Shown piece by piece: positions 1-9,343 of a DNA stretch of 64,000 bases. The position numbers and the translations under genes are program-made. This stretch comes from Thereva unica (Eukaryota; Arthropoda; Insecta; Diptera; Therevidae). The stretch's first letter is position 1. Each line of letters opens with the position of its first letter. The notes under the pieces are model-generated. The model was not told the origin of the DNA. It worked only from the letters and a program-made list of their open reading frames with translations, and did no database searches. The stretch is from NCBI GenBank assembly GCA_949987705.1, contig OX465281.1, forward strand, positions 141,594,876 to 141,658,875, given 5' to 3'.

Positions 1-127
1 CTGTCCAGTTAAAATGAACTGGTGCGTTCTTTGTTTTCAGCAAATTGACGATTGACGAATAATTAGGTACAAACTTTCTAAAGAATCCGGTGAGGCCTAG
101 GAATCTTCTAACTTCGGTAACAGTGAT
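1..127 (-). pseudogene. G1 Gypsy pol fragment, RT thumb region (continues left of window)
   Basis: The minus strand encodes the conserved Gypsy connection that follows the reverse transcriptase palm (a VTEVRRFLGLTGFFRKF-like stretch), then runs off the window edge. It is the downstream continuation of the RT at 1667-2105; the RTE copy at 128-1666 separates the two. RNase H and integrase of this element should lie to the left, outside the window. Assignment to a Ty3/Gypsy-type pol is from motif recognition. Confidence 0.8.
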
Positions 128-1666
128 TCTTCTTCTTTGTGCCCCTTTAATCCCTCATGGGACATAGGGCGGAAACAGTTGCCCTCCAGCGGACTCTGTT
201 TTGCGCGACAGCTCTCAGCTCTGACCAGGATCTCCCAGTTGTTGCGGCCTCTGCTAGTAGGGTCCTCCTCCACGTTGTTCTAGGTCTTCCAACTCGACGG
301 GATCCTTGCGGGTTCCAGTCAAGGGCCTGTTTGGCTAGGTTTTCGTTATCGCGTCGCAAGGTGTGGCCAACCCAATTCCATTTCCTTCGCCTGATTTGGT
401 CGTCTATCCTTTCTTGGCCGGCACGGCGCCATAGCTCTTCATTTGAAATTCTATCTGGCCAGCGGATTTTTAGGATACGACGCAGGCATCTGTTGATGAA
501 GACTTGTAGGCGCCCTGTGATGAATTGGGTGACTTTCCATGTTTCGCAACCGTACAAAAGAACTGCCTTAACGTTGGAGTTGAACAGCCGCAATTTGGTG
601 TTAGTTGAGATCTCCGTTGATCTCCATATGCGGAACAGGCATGCATATGCGCCTCGTGCTTTATTTATTCTGGAACTGACGTCTTCTTCTGTACCGCCAT
701 TTTCGGTAATAATGCTACCGAGGTAGCAGAATTTATCTACCAGTTCCACGTCACGGTTATTCAGCGCAGTTCGTTCAAGTGTGTTTGCATTTATCCGCAT
801 TTCTTTGGTTTTGTTCGGATTCAGCCTTAAGCCTGCTAGACTACTTTCTGTTGCCAAATTGTTTAACATGTTTTTTAGCTCCTGATGTCTGTGGGCCAGC
901 AAACAGATATCATCCGCGTAGTCGAGGTCCTTAAGGCGGTCTAGCAAACCCCATTGTATGCCGCCTGTTCTATTATCTAGAGCGTCGACAAGGATGTCAT
1001 TTATTACTATAAGAAATAGTAATGGCGAAAGTAGACATCCTTGTCGTACTCCTGAATTCACCTCGAAGCTGTCGGATAATTTTCCGTTATGGAGAACTCT
1101 GCATTTGGAATTGTTGTAAAGGGCTTTTATCAATTCTATTATTTTATCAGGCAGTCCACGTCGCCGTAATGCCTGCCATATAAAGCTCCTATTAACCGAG
1201 TCGAACGCTTTCTCATAATCTACGAAAGCTAGGTAAAGGGGGGATCGGAATTCAGTAGACTGCTCCACTATGATTCTCAAGGTGTTAATATGGTCTATAC
1301 ATGAGCGGCCCTTCCTGAATCCGGCCTGCTGCCTTCTAAGCGTTCGGTCTACTGCCTCTCTTATCCTTGATAATATAACGTGGGACAGGATTTTACCCAC
1401 AGTAGATAATAGACAGATGCCTCTCCAGTTGTCGCATATTGTTAGGTCCCCCTTTTTGGGTATTTTGACTATGATACCTTCCGTCCAATCCTCCGGAAAG
1501 GTACAGGTGTTCCATGCTATTTCCAGGATTGGCTGCAGCGCATCTGCTATGAGGCTTGAATCGGCTTTCAACAATTCTGCCGGGATGCCATCTTTTCCAG
1601 CTGCTTTACCATTGGCCATCGCATGAATTGCGGTTACTATTTCCGTCTTGGATGGGGCCCGGGTGT
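128..1666 (-). mobile_element. RTE-clade non-LTR retrotransposon, copy 1 (5'-truncated)
   Basis: The 3' end is a short GAA-repeat tail (128-137 as TTC on the plus strand), typical of RTE elements. The 5' break at about 1666 lies inside the coding region, just after a point still shared with copy 2. Sequence on both sides belongs to the same Gypsy RT frame (G1), so this copy landed in G1. I could not find a clean target-site duplication. The sequence is almost the same as the matching part of copy 2 at 14249-16868, which points to recent spread. Confidence 0.9.
147..1619 (-). CDS. RTE reverse transcriptase, C-terminal 490 aa, open
   Basis: An unbroken 490-codon frame covers the RT fingers, palm and thumb and the long C-terminal extension of RTE ORF2, without the endonuclease. 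Visible RT landmarks are QAGFRKGRSC, a D in FVDYEKAFDSVNR, SGVRQGCLLSPLLF and the catalytic YADD in LDYADDICLLA. The C-terminus has a WNWVGHTLRRD and GRPRTTWRR region usual for this clade. Comparing with copy 2, I count five amino-acid differences across the shared 490 residues (for example A/P early on, D/G and N/S near the ILV motif, T/A, and P/Q in RW-DRIS). The truncated copy has no start of its own, so it is very unlikely to be translated as a functional enzyme. Confidence 0.9.
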   Translation of the reverse strand: MANGKAAGKDGIPAELLKADSSLIADALQPILEIAWNTCTFPEDWTEGIIVKIPKKGDLTICDNWRGICLLSTVGKILSHVILSRIREAVDRTLRRQQAGFRKGRSCIDHINTLRIIVEQSTEFRSPLYLAFVDYEKAFDSVNRSFIWQALRRRGLPDKIIELIKALYNNSKCRVLHNGKLSDSFEVNSGVRQGCLLSPLLFLIVINDILVDALDNRTGGIQWGLLDRLKDLDYADDICLLAHRHQELKNMLNNLATESSLAGLRLNPNKTKEMRINANTLERTALNNRDVELVDKFCYLGSIITENGGTEEDVSSRINKARGAYACLFRIWRSTEISTNTKLRLFNSNVKAVLLYGCETWKVTQFITGRLQVFINRCLRRILKIRWPDRISNEELWRRAGQERIDDQIRRRKWNWVGHTLRRDNENLAKQALDWNPQGSRRVGRPRTTWRRTLLAEAATTGRSWSELRAVAQNRVRWRATVSALCPMRD

Positions 1667-2105
1667 TGGTGCTTTAAAATTTTGAATCGCTATGGTTTTT
1701 TCTTTCCCAGGTTTAACCCCATCTTGGGTTACTCGATGACCCAGGAATACGATCTCGGTTGCCAAAAAAGTGAATTTCTTAAGACGTAGTGTTAACCCGG
1801 CATGACGAACAAGTTGTAGGAATTCATTCAATCTTTCTAAGCCCTCGGTGACTGTATGACTAGGTATGATGACTTCGTCGACGTAGCTAATGATCCTACC
1901 GGCTGTCCCTTGTATCAATTTCGTAATCATAGTCTGGAACGTCCTTGGAACGTTGACCAGGCCAAAAGGCATTCTGTTAAACTCGTATTGTCCTCGATGT
2001 GTGATGAAAGCCGTGTACTGCTTGGAATCTGGACTGGGATTTGGTAGTATCCGGACATTATATCCAATGTCGTAAAATAGCGATAACCTGAATTCATGTA
2101 AGATA
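1667..2105 (-). pseudogene. G1 Gypsy pol fragment, RT palm
   Basis: Read on the minus strand this is the central Gypsy RT: a YFTTLDIMSGYYQI motif, then MPFGLVN and a catalytic box. A frameshift lies near position 2035, between the LDIMSGYYQI box and the next conserved block. The catalytic box reads YVDE rather than YVDD, so one of the two palm aspartates is lost. The fragment is flanked by a Jockey-like insertion (poly-T at 2106-2115) and by RTE copy 1. It is a dead part of the element whose N-terminal RT lies at 5741-6183. Confidence 0.85.
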
Positions 2106-2213
2106 TTTTTTTTTTATGTGGCAGTGCTAAACTCAGGAATCACCCTTTGTACTACCAGTCCGTCATGTCGTTTGTCACGTCATGGTGCAATGTCTAGCAG
2201 CAAGCTTAGTACG

Positions 2214-2276
2214 GGGGGGAATAGGTTAAGGGTTATGGGGGAGTGGAGGGAATAGGTTAAGGGTTATGGCGGTGTG
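2214..2276. repeat. Short tandem repeat in the Jockey-like 3' UTR
   Basis: Two copies of a roughly 33-bp unit containing GGGAATAGGTTAAGGGTTATGG lie side by side. They are in the 3' untranslated part of the Jockey-like element, between its stop codon and its poly(A) tail. Confidence 0.75.
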
Positions 2277-2329
2277 AAGGGGTGTTGAAGAAGGTGGCGA
2301 TGAACCCCGCGTTTGAACTCTTGGATGTT

Positions 2330-3358
2330 CTAGGAGCTCGGAAATACTGACTGAGAGAGATTATTCCACAGTCGAGTTGTTCTATTTACAAACGAATTCA
2401 TATCTTGTTGAGTGCGTGAAAGGGGGAGTTGTAGGTAAAGGGAATGAGACGAGTGGGCTAATCTGGTGTTGCGGTTATCAGATTGCCGTGGCGGCAGAAG
2501 AGCGTTTATTTCGGAGGAACAGTCGCTATAATAGTAGCGATAAAATTTTGTTAGTGCTGCTACATTCCTACGGTGGCTCAAGGGGACGATGGTGGAGCAG
2601 GCGGTGTCGTCATCAATTAATTTAAGGGCCTTTTTTTGGACCTTATCTAACCATGCCAAGGTGGTTATCGACGCGCCGCCCCAGATGGGGGAGGTATATT
2701 CGAGAAGAGGCCGAATGTAGGATTTATAAATAACAGCGCGGGCCGATGGCTGGAGGAGGAACTTGCACCTCTTAAGAAATCCCAAGCACTGGGATGCTTG
2801 TTTGGCGATTTGGAATATATGGTCATTCCATCGCAAGTCTTTGGCTAATGTCACGCCTAAGATGTGTAGGGATGGGTCGGCCTTTAGTTCCACGCCATCC
2901 ACTGACAAGGATGGTGAGGTGTTGATCTTCTTCTTGGATATAAGACAGTACTTGGTTTTGGAGGGGTTGAATTCGACACGATTCTTTGTTCCCCACTCTA
3001 GAATAAGTTCAATGTCGTTATTAATAGAGTTGAACATTACTTCACGATCATCAAGACAGGATCTGGCATGAGTCTGTCTTGTATCGTAGCAGTAAGAGTA
3101 ACGCAGGGTACCGTCGTCAGCGAAGCTGAGAAGTGGGTTGGAGGGGATTGAAAGTAGATCATTTATAAAGATAAGAAATAGGGCTGGTGATAAAATTGAC
3201 CCTTGGGGGACCCCCGCAGAGATAGGGTGAGGTTCAGATTTGATGCCATCCAATACTACCTTAATTGAACAGCCGGAAAGGAAATTCTCAATCCATTTTT
3301 GTAAAAGTGAGTCGATTCCAATAGCTTTGAGTTTAGCTAACAAGGCTAAGTGAAACAC
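2330..3358 (-). pseudogene. Jockey-like RT fragment, 342 aa
   Basis: An open frame of 342 codons holds the RT palm and thumb plus the C-terminal domain. Motifs are GVPQGSILSPALFLIFINDLL, the catalytic FADD (LSFADDGTLRYS), the ILGVTLAKDLRWNDHI thumb block, YKSYIRPLLEYTSPIWG, and a tail ending WNNLSQSVFPSS. RT fingers and the first palm aspartate are missing because of an internal deletion just upstream. The frame itself has no stops, so the deletion was probably present when this copy inserted, or the insertion is fairly recent. Confidence 0.85.
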
Positions 3359-3362
3359 TGGT

Positions 3363-3583
3363 TCCAGTCAGTAGATTGGAAAAAATTAATAAGCCCCAGC
3401 CAATTGGCCTTCCCATAATGCCATACAGTTCTTTTAACTGGTTTGGGAGGGGTGGGAAATTTGAATGGGAAACTAGCGCTAACTAAGGAGTGGTCTGAAT
3501 TGCCGAGAGGTGAATCAACTTCAACAGAGTAACGCGCTGGATGAGAAGTTAAAAAAAGATCAAGGAGATAGGTTCCTTGATCA
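3363..3583 (-). pseudogene. Jockey-like endonuclease, C-terminal end
   Basis: The minus strand reads an AP-type endonuclease end: LLDLFLTSHPARYS, then the catalytic SDH in GNSDHSLV. After it comes the usual WHYGKANW block. It continues directly from the 5511-5735 piece once the solo LTR at 3588-5506 and one GCAA target copy are removed. It is followed by the deletion junction into the RT piece. Confidence 0.8.
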
Positions 3584-3587
3584 GCAA

Positions 3588-5506
3588 TGTAACAGCATAA
3601 TGGCGCGACTATTTATTGGGCGCCACTTATGCGGGGTATTGCCCCCTTAGCCATAAGCCCGGAAAAGCATGACCAAGGAGCCAACACCATACATAAGAAC
3701 GGAAACTAAATTCCGGAACTCCTACGCCGGCCACACGGAGTCATCTAGCTCGCCGGAGGGGTCGTGGGGTGTGTGGCCGGGCCTTACCGCGGTTGGTTCA
3801 CCACTTACCTGTGACTATGAAAAATCTTGAATTCCACCTCCATCCTTCGCCGGACATCACCTGAGCCTCGTCATGGCTAACTGTTTCCCTGACAGCTCAT
3901 AGTATCGAAGACTATCAGCTTCAGGGACAGTCACTATCTAGGACACCCTGAAAAGAAATACCACCCGCCCCAACCATTCCACAAAAAAGAAATCTAATAT
4001 ACGGACATTATATTTATATCACAACCATTTAACAAACCATTTAACATTCCTGTTTATTACAGGTCAAGAACGCACAAGAATATAACAATTTAATGAAGAA
4101 ATTCAATAGTCATTAACACGGCAAGACTAATAGTAGCAGATACTACCATCAACAATTCTCAACTACACGAAAACGGAAATCTATCTTTAACTATAATTGT
4201 ACAATTCTTGTCGACGGAAGTTGTTAAAAAAAAGAAAAGTGCCGTACGGGTACCCCTACGTCGCTTTTGTACAGACGAGATTACATTTATCAATTCCGTG
4301 TACAAATACCTGTAAAACACAAGAAGAAAGAAAATATCTCCACTAAGGAGCAAACAAATATACAAACAATAATAATATTAAATATAATGATAACTGCACC
4401 AAAAAAAATTAATGAATATTAATACATTAAATTACTAAATGAAAGCATAAATAAATATGTTATTTTCTGTGGTAAGTGTATGTTTGGTTTTTGTTTCTTC
4501 CCTCTAGGCTAGGTAAGCCCTGCACCCGTTCGAGTATATGCTCTTTTTCTAATCAGTACGCTCTCGTGAAATTTTTGTTTACTTTAAACCGCGGAAATAC
4601 AACAGGTGAAATTTGATATTTCGCTATACTCTCATCTCGTTCAACACTCAATCTCAATTCCTTCTAGCATCCTCGAATGAAACAAACTGATACGACCTGT
4701 CTCAATCTTTTTTTCTTCAGCCAAGTCCGAACGGTTTTTTTCGCGTGGAATTTTATCTGAAACTTTGTGCAATGCACCCCAAAAAAATACGAATTAACCT
4801 AGGGTCACCTGATAGAAGTTCACGAATTTCTGCGCTGGCCTTTCTGCGTCGTCCGAGTTTGATTGTCGCAACTGCGACCCACGTACCTTCTGGTCAGCTT
4901 AGCCGGTATTACTTCACAATATTTAAATCTTCACTATTGACAGATACCACTTGGATTTCCCGGTCTCTTCTATCCACAGGATTTTCTCTCGTGCAAATTA
5001 CACACCACAACTTCGATTAAAATATGATTCAAAAATCCAAAAACTGAAGATTTTTCCAGGTTTGACTTTTATGTTTCTTGATGTGATTGTCTGGGGTTTC
5101 GTGATGACTGGATTTTGACATTTACTAGGGGCTTCTCACTGCTGCACACCATCCAAGACAGCCAAACTAAAAACTGAAACTGGCTTTTCCACGAACTGTT
5201 CGTATTTGCTGCTATACTCCGATGTTCCGGTAACAATTTACGGAGGAATTTAATTATTTGTTTCCTCGACTTAGACTAAAAACACCGATTTTTCAAAAAA
5301 AAAAAAAAAACAAACTCGCCGATAAAACTTCCTTCATGATCCAGATTTTTTCCCCAGACTGACTAATAAATTTTTCGTTCCTCTTTTTGTTTTTTTTCTC
5401 CCCGCCTACTATTTGTTTTCGAACAACTTCTGAATTTCATTCTCGACAGTGATTTTTAGTCAAGTAGTTAATCATTTATTCAGTGAATACAAACCCGACC
5501 GTTACA
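3588..5506. mobile_element. Solo LTR of about 1.92 kb with GCAA target duplication
   Basis: The segment starts TGTAAC and ends GTTACA, a perfect 6-bp terminal inverted repeat of LTR form (TG...CA). It is flanked by GCAA at 3584-3587 and again at 5507-5510. Removing it with one GCAA rejoins the Jockey-like endonuclease in frame, which proves it is an insertion. It has no coding capacity: a GC-richer left part (3600-3960) is followed by AT-rich sequence with a 17-base A-run near 5294-5310. I see no internal retrotransposon sequence, hence a solo LTR. Such a long LTR suggests an Osvaldo/Ulysses-like Gypsy group, but that is a guess. Confidence 0.8.
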
Positions 5507-5510
5507 GCAA

Positions 5511-5735
5511 CATCAGGGACTCTTGTGGGACGATCCACAATTTGATGCAAATTATTGGCGTCTGCAAAGAGCTCGACGTCCTTGCCAGAAACACTGGTGC
5601 CATTTGAGTAAGTCAGCCATTTTGCGTTGTGAACCTTGAAATCACGCGCAACGATGATTTCACACTCAGGATTGGACGACAAAAATCCCGAGATTTGTTC
5701 GGAAATGGTATCAAAAGATGAAGTGGAGTTTTTCC
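5511..5735 (-). pseudogene. Jockey-like endonuclease, middle part
   Basis: The minus strand encodes the middle of an AP-type endonuclease: ISGFLSSNPECEIIVARDF (the usual GDFN box, here ARDF), then HNAKWLTYSNGT, VELFADANNLHQIVDRPTR and VPD. The asparagine-containing GDFN motif is changed, so this copy would be inactive even if whole. It ends at the left edge of the solo LTR's target site. The upstream boundary with G1 near 5740 is inferred from where Gypsy similarity begins. Confidence 0.8.
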
Positions 5736-5740
5736 TCAAC

Positions 5741-6183
5741 GGTTGGCATCGGGAACGGCATTTTGACAGTGATAGCATTTAGGGCCCGGTAATCAACACA
5801 CATACGGTCGTTTCCATTTGCCTTCTTAACGAGTACAATGGGTGATGAGTATGGGTACGAACTTGGTCGGATGTTGTCGTGCACTAGCAAGTCATTTATG
5901 ATGTTATCAATCACTTCGCGTTTGGCAAATGGGACACGATATGGTTTTTTATTTATGGGTGGATTTGATGTTAGCTTAATAGACATAGTTGTTGTGTTGC
6001 ATAAGCCAGGACGATCAAGAGATTCGCCAAAACAATCGGAATGGTAGCTGATAGTGTTTAGTACTTCGTTGGCCTCATGCTGCTGCAGTTGTCCTATATG
6101 AATATTATTTTTATCGATTTGTTCAAATCGACACGCTGTTGGTCCTACGACTAATTGTTGTTGTTCGTCACTCAGAACAACTT
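5741..6183 (-). pseudogene. G1 Gypsy pol fragment, RT fingers
   Basis: The minus strand gives the linker and N-terminal Gypsy RT: KKPYRVPFAKREVID, IRPSSYPYSSPIVLVKKA, RMCVDYRALNAITVKMPFPMP. It stops at the insertion point of the Jockey-like element and resumes at 2105. Upstream it is cut at 6183 by the SINE. The open frame extends through the SINE on the minus strand, but that extension is not Gypsy coding sequence. Confidence 0.85.
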
Positions 6184-6648
6184 GGGGGCCTCGGTGGTCT
6201 AGAGGTAAGGCGCATGACTGCTTTCCCAGAGGTCCCGGGTTCGAATCCCGGCCAGCCCCACGGTCCTTCGCCTTTTTTACTTTTCCATCCACATAACTTC
6301 CCTTCTTTCTTCTCCCCTCTTTACATTCCTGATTCCTCCTGTCATAGCCTTCGCTAGTCCTTCCCCGCTCCAGCATGTCATCGGTTGGCTGATGAGATTC
6401 AACTCGTTTCAGGAGGCATAACACTCCAGCGACTTGTTTCTTCTCAAATGTCCCGATGCCAGAGTCGCGAAATGGTTGGAAGTAGGTGGAATAAAAATAT
6501 TGCGGCCAGGTTGTGGCAGCTCCTTCCTACTTCTCTGTCTCTTTCTACTCTCTATCTTCCGGCTAGAGCTGCTGTTCGATATTCTATACGAAAAAAATAG
6601 ATTGTCGAACAGTACAAAGGGGCTTTCCCTAAGCCTCTAGTCTATCAA
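6184..6648 (+). mobile_element. tRNA-derived SINE (tRNA-Gly-like head)
   Basis: Positions 6184-6260 resemble a tRNA: a GGGG start, box A-like TGGTCTAGAGG, a TTTCCCA anticodon-loop-like run (UCC, glycine-like), box B GGTTCGAATCC with a perfect T-stem CCGGG/CCCGG, and an AGCCCCA end. The acceptor stem pairs only partly (about 5 of 7), so I call it a SINE head rather than a working tRNA gene. The body (6261-6648) is unrelated and non-coding. A satellite-bearing element follows at 6649, and the A-run at 7698-7711 may be this SINE's tail, which would mean that element inserted into the SINE. Confidence 0.55.
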
Positions 6649-7696
6649 ACTAGTTGGGATGTGGGTTCGACCCTTTCGGTCCACACGATCAACTTCCCAG
6701 TATGATGGATGTTGAATATATGATTGGATATTTTAATAATAAATGAACAATAGGCTATATAGAATATATCTATAATACCGAGAATTTGTCACAATTGTTT
6801 ATCAATATTTTCGCTAAAATGTCAAACTAAATGTGCGCACTTACAAGATTAGGATGACGAAAATGTATATAAAATTGATGTATTAATGTTTTTCGGCACC
6901 TCAATGACGTCGATATAGTTTTTAGTTCGCGCGGTATCGTGCAGGTACAAAAATCACTTAAGTCATTTAAAAAAAAAAACCGCTGGACCGAATATTATAA
7001 AAATCTTTTCAGATTATATTGTTGCTAATACGCTTCGAAGGGCACCTCAAGTAAGTCCATATCTTTCGTGGTTCGGGGGATATCGTGCAGGTACAAAAAT
7101 CACTTACGCCGCTTATACAAAAAAACGGCTGGACCGAATTTTATGAAAATCTTTTCAGATCATATTTTGGTTAATACTCTTCGAACGGCTCGTCAACTAA
7201 GTCGATATCTTTTATAGTTCGCGCGATATCGTGCAGGTGCAAAAATCACTTAAGTCATTTAAACCAAAAAACCGCTGGACCGAATATTATAAAAATCTTT
7301 TCAGATTATATTGTCGCTAATACGCTTCGAACGACACCTCAAGTAAGTCAATATCTTTCGTGGTACGGGCGATATCGTGCAGGTACAAAAATCACTTACG
7401 TCGCTTAAACAAAAAAACGGCTGGACCGAGTTTCATGAAAATCTTTTCAGATCATATTTTGGTTAATACGCTTCGAACGACACCTTAACGAAGTCGATAT
7501 CAGTTTTGGTTCGGGCGATATCGTGCAGGAAAAAATGACCACATCCGTACGCACATACACACACACTCACACACACATACTTCCTCCCAATTTTTTGCTT
7601 AAAATGCTCCTGGGACCTTGAAAGATGAAAATACGTTGAAATTTTGGATTTCGATTTTCAGACCGATTACAATAACTTCCTATACTGGGAAGTTAA
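6649..7696 (+). mobile_element. Satellite-bearing non-autonomous element, copy 1
   Basis: The left end reads AACTAGTTGGGATGTGGG, followed by a hairpin-forming GTGGGTTCGACC...GGTCCACAC. The right end carries the hairpin AACTTCC-TATACTG-GGAAGTT. The left subterminal AACTTCCCAGTAT is the inverse of the right-end hairpin. The middle is an array of 146-bp units, then a CA-rich microsatellite at 7550-7580. There is no coding capacity. Two more copies are at 23552-24790 and 43765-44796. The layout (subterminal inverted repeat, central tandem array, 3' hairpin, no clear target duplication) resembles Helentron/DINE-1-type elements; this is inference. Confidence 0.7.
6909..7531 (+). repeat. 146-bp tandem array with alternating A/B units
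   Basis: Units begin at 6909, 7055, 7201, 7347 and 7493, exactly 146 bp apart, each starting GTC-ATAT. The last unit is cut short at the conserved TATCGTGCAGG. Units 1 and 3 share type-A features (ACTTAAGTCATTTAAA, CCGAATATTATAAAAATC, GCTAATACG). Units 2 and 4 share type-B features (ACTTACG-CGCTTA, CGAATTTTATGAAAATC, TTGGTTAATAC). The true repeat is therefore a 292-bp A-B dimer. Confidence 0.9.
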
Positions 7697-7711
7697 TGAA
7701 AAAAAAAAAAA

Positions 7712-7902
7712 GATAATCGTTGCCAAGTAACACATCGTGCGACAGCATGTCACCGTTGACAACTAAAAATGTAGTTATTGATGTGCGGTTGTCAGCTTCT
7801 ACGCACGCAGTTATCGATGAACTGCAGTGATATTCTCCTCCTGCGAATCCTTTCAAAACAAATGGCTCGGTTTCTACGATGGTTGCAAGTTGGTTGGCTA
7901 TT
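7712..7902 (-). pseudogene. G1 Gypsy protease, C-terminal half
   Basis: The minus strand reads the end of a retropepsin-like domain, with a DVLLGNDYL block matching the family's usual ILG(N/R)DFL. It continues from the protease start at 8543-8593 when the MITE at 7903-8539 is removed with one ATT. Downstream it is broken at 7711 by the A-run and the SINE/satellite insertion. Confidence 0.75.
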
Positions 7903-8539
7903 GAGGCAAATTACACGGCATAACATTTCTTCCATGAACACTTCCAATAATTCCAATAAACCGGTTTTATAGGCAAGGGGTCGCGGGGAAATTTGTTACT
8001 TGTGCATCCCAAAAAATTCTCGACTGCACAGAGCAACACACTAACACAATCATAATTTCATTCTCGGGGTCTACGAAAATGACTTATGGTGCATCCACAC
8101 TACGCGGACTTAGGTCATACGCGCTTTTGCCTCTTTTTTTCATATAGAGTTTAATGCCTTTTTTGCGATATTTTTAATGGCCAAGGCTGTACAGCCAAAC
8201 TGCGCGGACCAAAGGCTGTGCTTAAAAAGGTACATTGTACGTCTACACAATACCGGCTTTTCAAAAGCGCGTATGTTTTTTCAAACAAAAATTGATTTGT
8301 TTTCTCAATTTGCTCACGATTCAGAACTCATGCGCGCTTTTGTCAGAGGCCGTACGGCGAAAAGCGCGTAGGATCTAAGTCCGCGTAGTGAGGACGGCCC
8401 ATTAGCTAACTGACAGTTTGTACACAGCTACATAGACAATAGTATTGTTACACGAAAAAATGCAGAACAGTCAGTTTATCGTGTAATTCGTATAACACGC
8501 ACAAACCGGCAGAAAGTGTTATGCCGTGAAATTTGCCTC
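7903..8539. mobile_element. MITE with GAGGCAAATT ends, holding a second MITE
   Basis: Ends are GAGGCAAATTACACGGCATAAC on the left and its near-perfect inverse on the right, flanked by ATT at 7900-7902 and 8540-8542. Excision with one ATT rejoins the G1 protease frame immediately after its active site. It has no coding capacity. The inner 8087-8401 segment is a separate MITE. A related end (GAGCCAAATTACACGG, then CACTTCCAATAAACC) appears near 45790. Confidence 0.85.
8087..8401. mobile_element. Harbinger-type MITE, 315 bp, TTA target site
   Basis: It has terminal inverted repeats of about 50 bp: the left begins TGGTGCATCC, followed by CACTACGCGGACTTAG and GCGCTTTT; the right is the inverse, ending GAGGACGGCCCA. 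Direct TTA copies flank it at 8084-8086 and 8402-8404, the TWA target of PIF/Harbinger transposons. It is non-coding and nested inside the 7903-8539 MITE. Confidence 0.85.
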
Positions 8540-8542
8540 ATT

Positions 8543-9343
8543 GACTGGCGTATTAGTGATTTATCGCTTCCAGTGTCAATGAAAGCATTATATTTACATA
8601 TGATCACTTATGGAAATGGTTTTCAGACGGTTGTCGGGTCGGGTTTCTCCCGATCCGATTGTCTTTACGTTGCCGGTTTGTTTCCCTTTCGCGTCGGGGC
8701 ATGTGGCATCAGTATGAGTCGTTCGTAGGCAGATGGCACATCGAGAGCGTCTTTGAGGTTTTGGGCAATTCACGGACAAATGCCCTGTCTCGAAGCAGTT
8801 ATAGCACACTATGTTAGTGCTGGAATGTTTCCCTTCGGTTAATGGAGCGTTTGGGTGTTGAGGAGACGATTTCCTTTCAGGTTTTAGCGACGGTTGTGAG
8901 ACTCGACGTCTGTCGGTGCCTGATGAACTTGAAGCTCTATTAGTTAAATATCTTACGATGGCGCATCGTAGATCGTTTGTGGACTGGAAATCCATACTGG
9001 CTAGTGCAATTTGTAGGTCACAGTGTTTAAAACCGTTCCTGATATAACGGATGATAGCTGCGTCGTTCACTCCACGCTTGCTTCCCAATGCACGGGTGCG
9101 ATGGAAATAATCAATGATGCGTTCACCCGGACTTCGACTTTATATGAATGTCGGCTTCGTTATCAATTTCCCCAAAACCCTGACACAGACTGGAAGAAAA
9201 TTCGTACCATGTACGATATATCTCAGTTGTTGAGTCTGCCCAAATTCTGGCTGGTCCTTTTAGCTTCGATTGAACAGCCATTAGTACATTATGTTGATTC
9301 CAATTATAGAAAGTTATGAGGCCGTTGATTCTGGCAACAAATC
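8543..9343 (-). pseudogene. G1 Gypsy gag C-terminal half, nucleocapsid and protease start
   Basis: Read from 9343 leftwards: capsid helices (a KLKGPARIWAD block and GERIIDYFHRTRALG), then two CCHC zinc knuckles (CYNCFETGHLSVNC and CAICLRTTHTDATC), then a protease start with the active-site triad FIDTGSDKSL at about 8555-8590. One frameshift lies in the capsid near 9130. The 8594-9088 frame ends in a stop just before the protease, which may be a normal gag stop or a lesion. The N-terminal gag is at 17825-18509, on the far side of the G2 insertion. Confidence 0.85.

Larger units (their letters stand above)
2106..5740 (-). mobile_element. Jockey-like non-LTR retrotransposon inserted in G1
   Basis: Minus-strand order is: partial endonuclease (5735-5511), a solo LTR interruption (5506-3588), end of the endonuclease (3583-3363), RT (3358-2330), a 3' UTR with a short GC-rich tandem repeat, and a poly(A) tail (T-run at 2106-2115). 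G1 RT sequence lies on both sides. The 5' end at about 5740 is truncated inside the endonuclease. Between the endonuclease and the RT, roughly at 3358-3363, an internal deletion has removed the linker and the RT fingers. Clade assignment (Jockey/CR1-type) comes from motifs only. Confidence 0.8.

Noticed and set aside
157..726. 189-codon plus-strand open frame (also 16261-16830 on minus)
   Set aside because: It is the antisense shadow of the RTE coding region and appears in both RTE copies for that reason.
6184..6260. A functional tRNA-Gly gene
   Set aside because: The acceptor stem pairs poorly, and unrelated body sequence follows directly as in a SINE.
5711..6424. A 237-aa minus-strand protein
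   Set aside because: It joins antisense SINE sequence, Gypsy RT and a few Jockey codons by chance; only 5741-6183 is genuine Gypsy coding.
6909..7531. CRISPR-like array of regularly spaced repeats
   Set aside because: The units are contiguous 146-bp tandem repeats with no unique spacers, in an animal genome.
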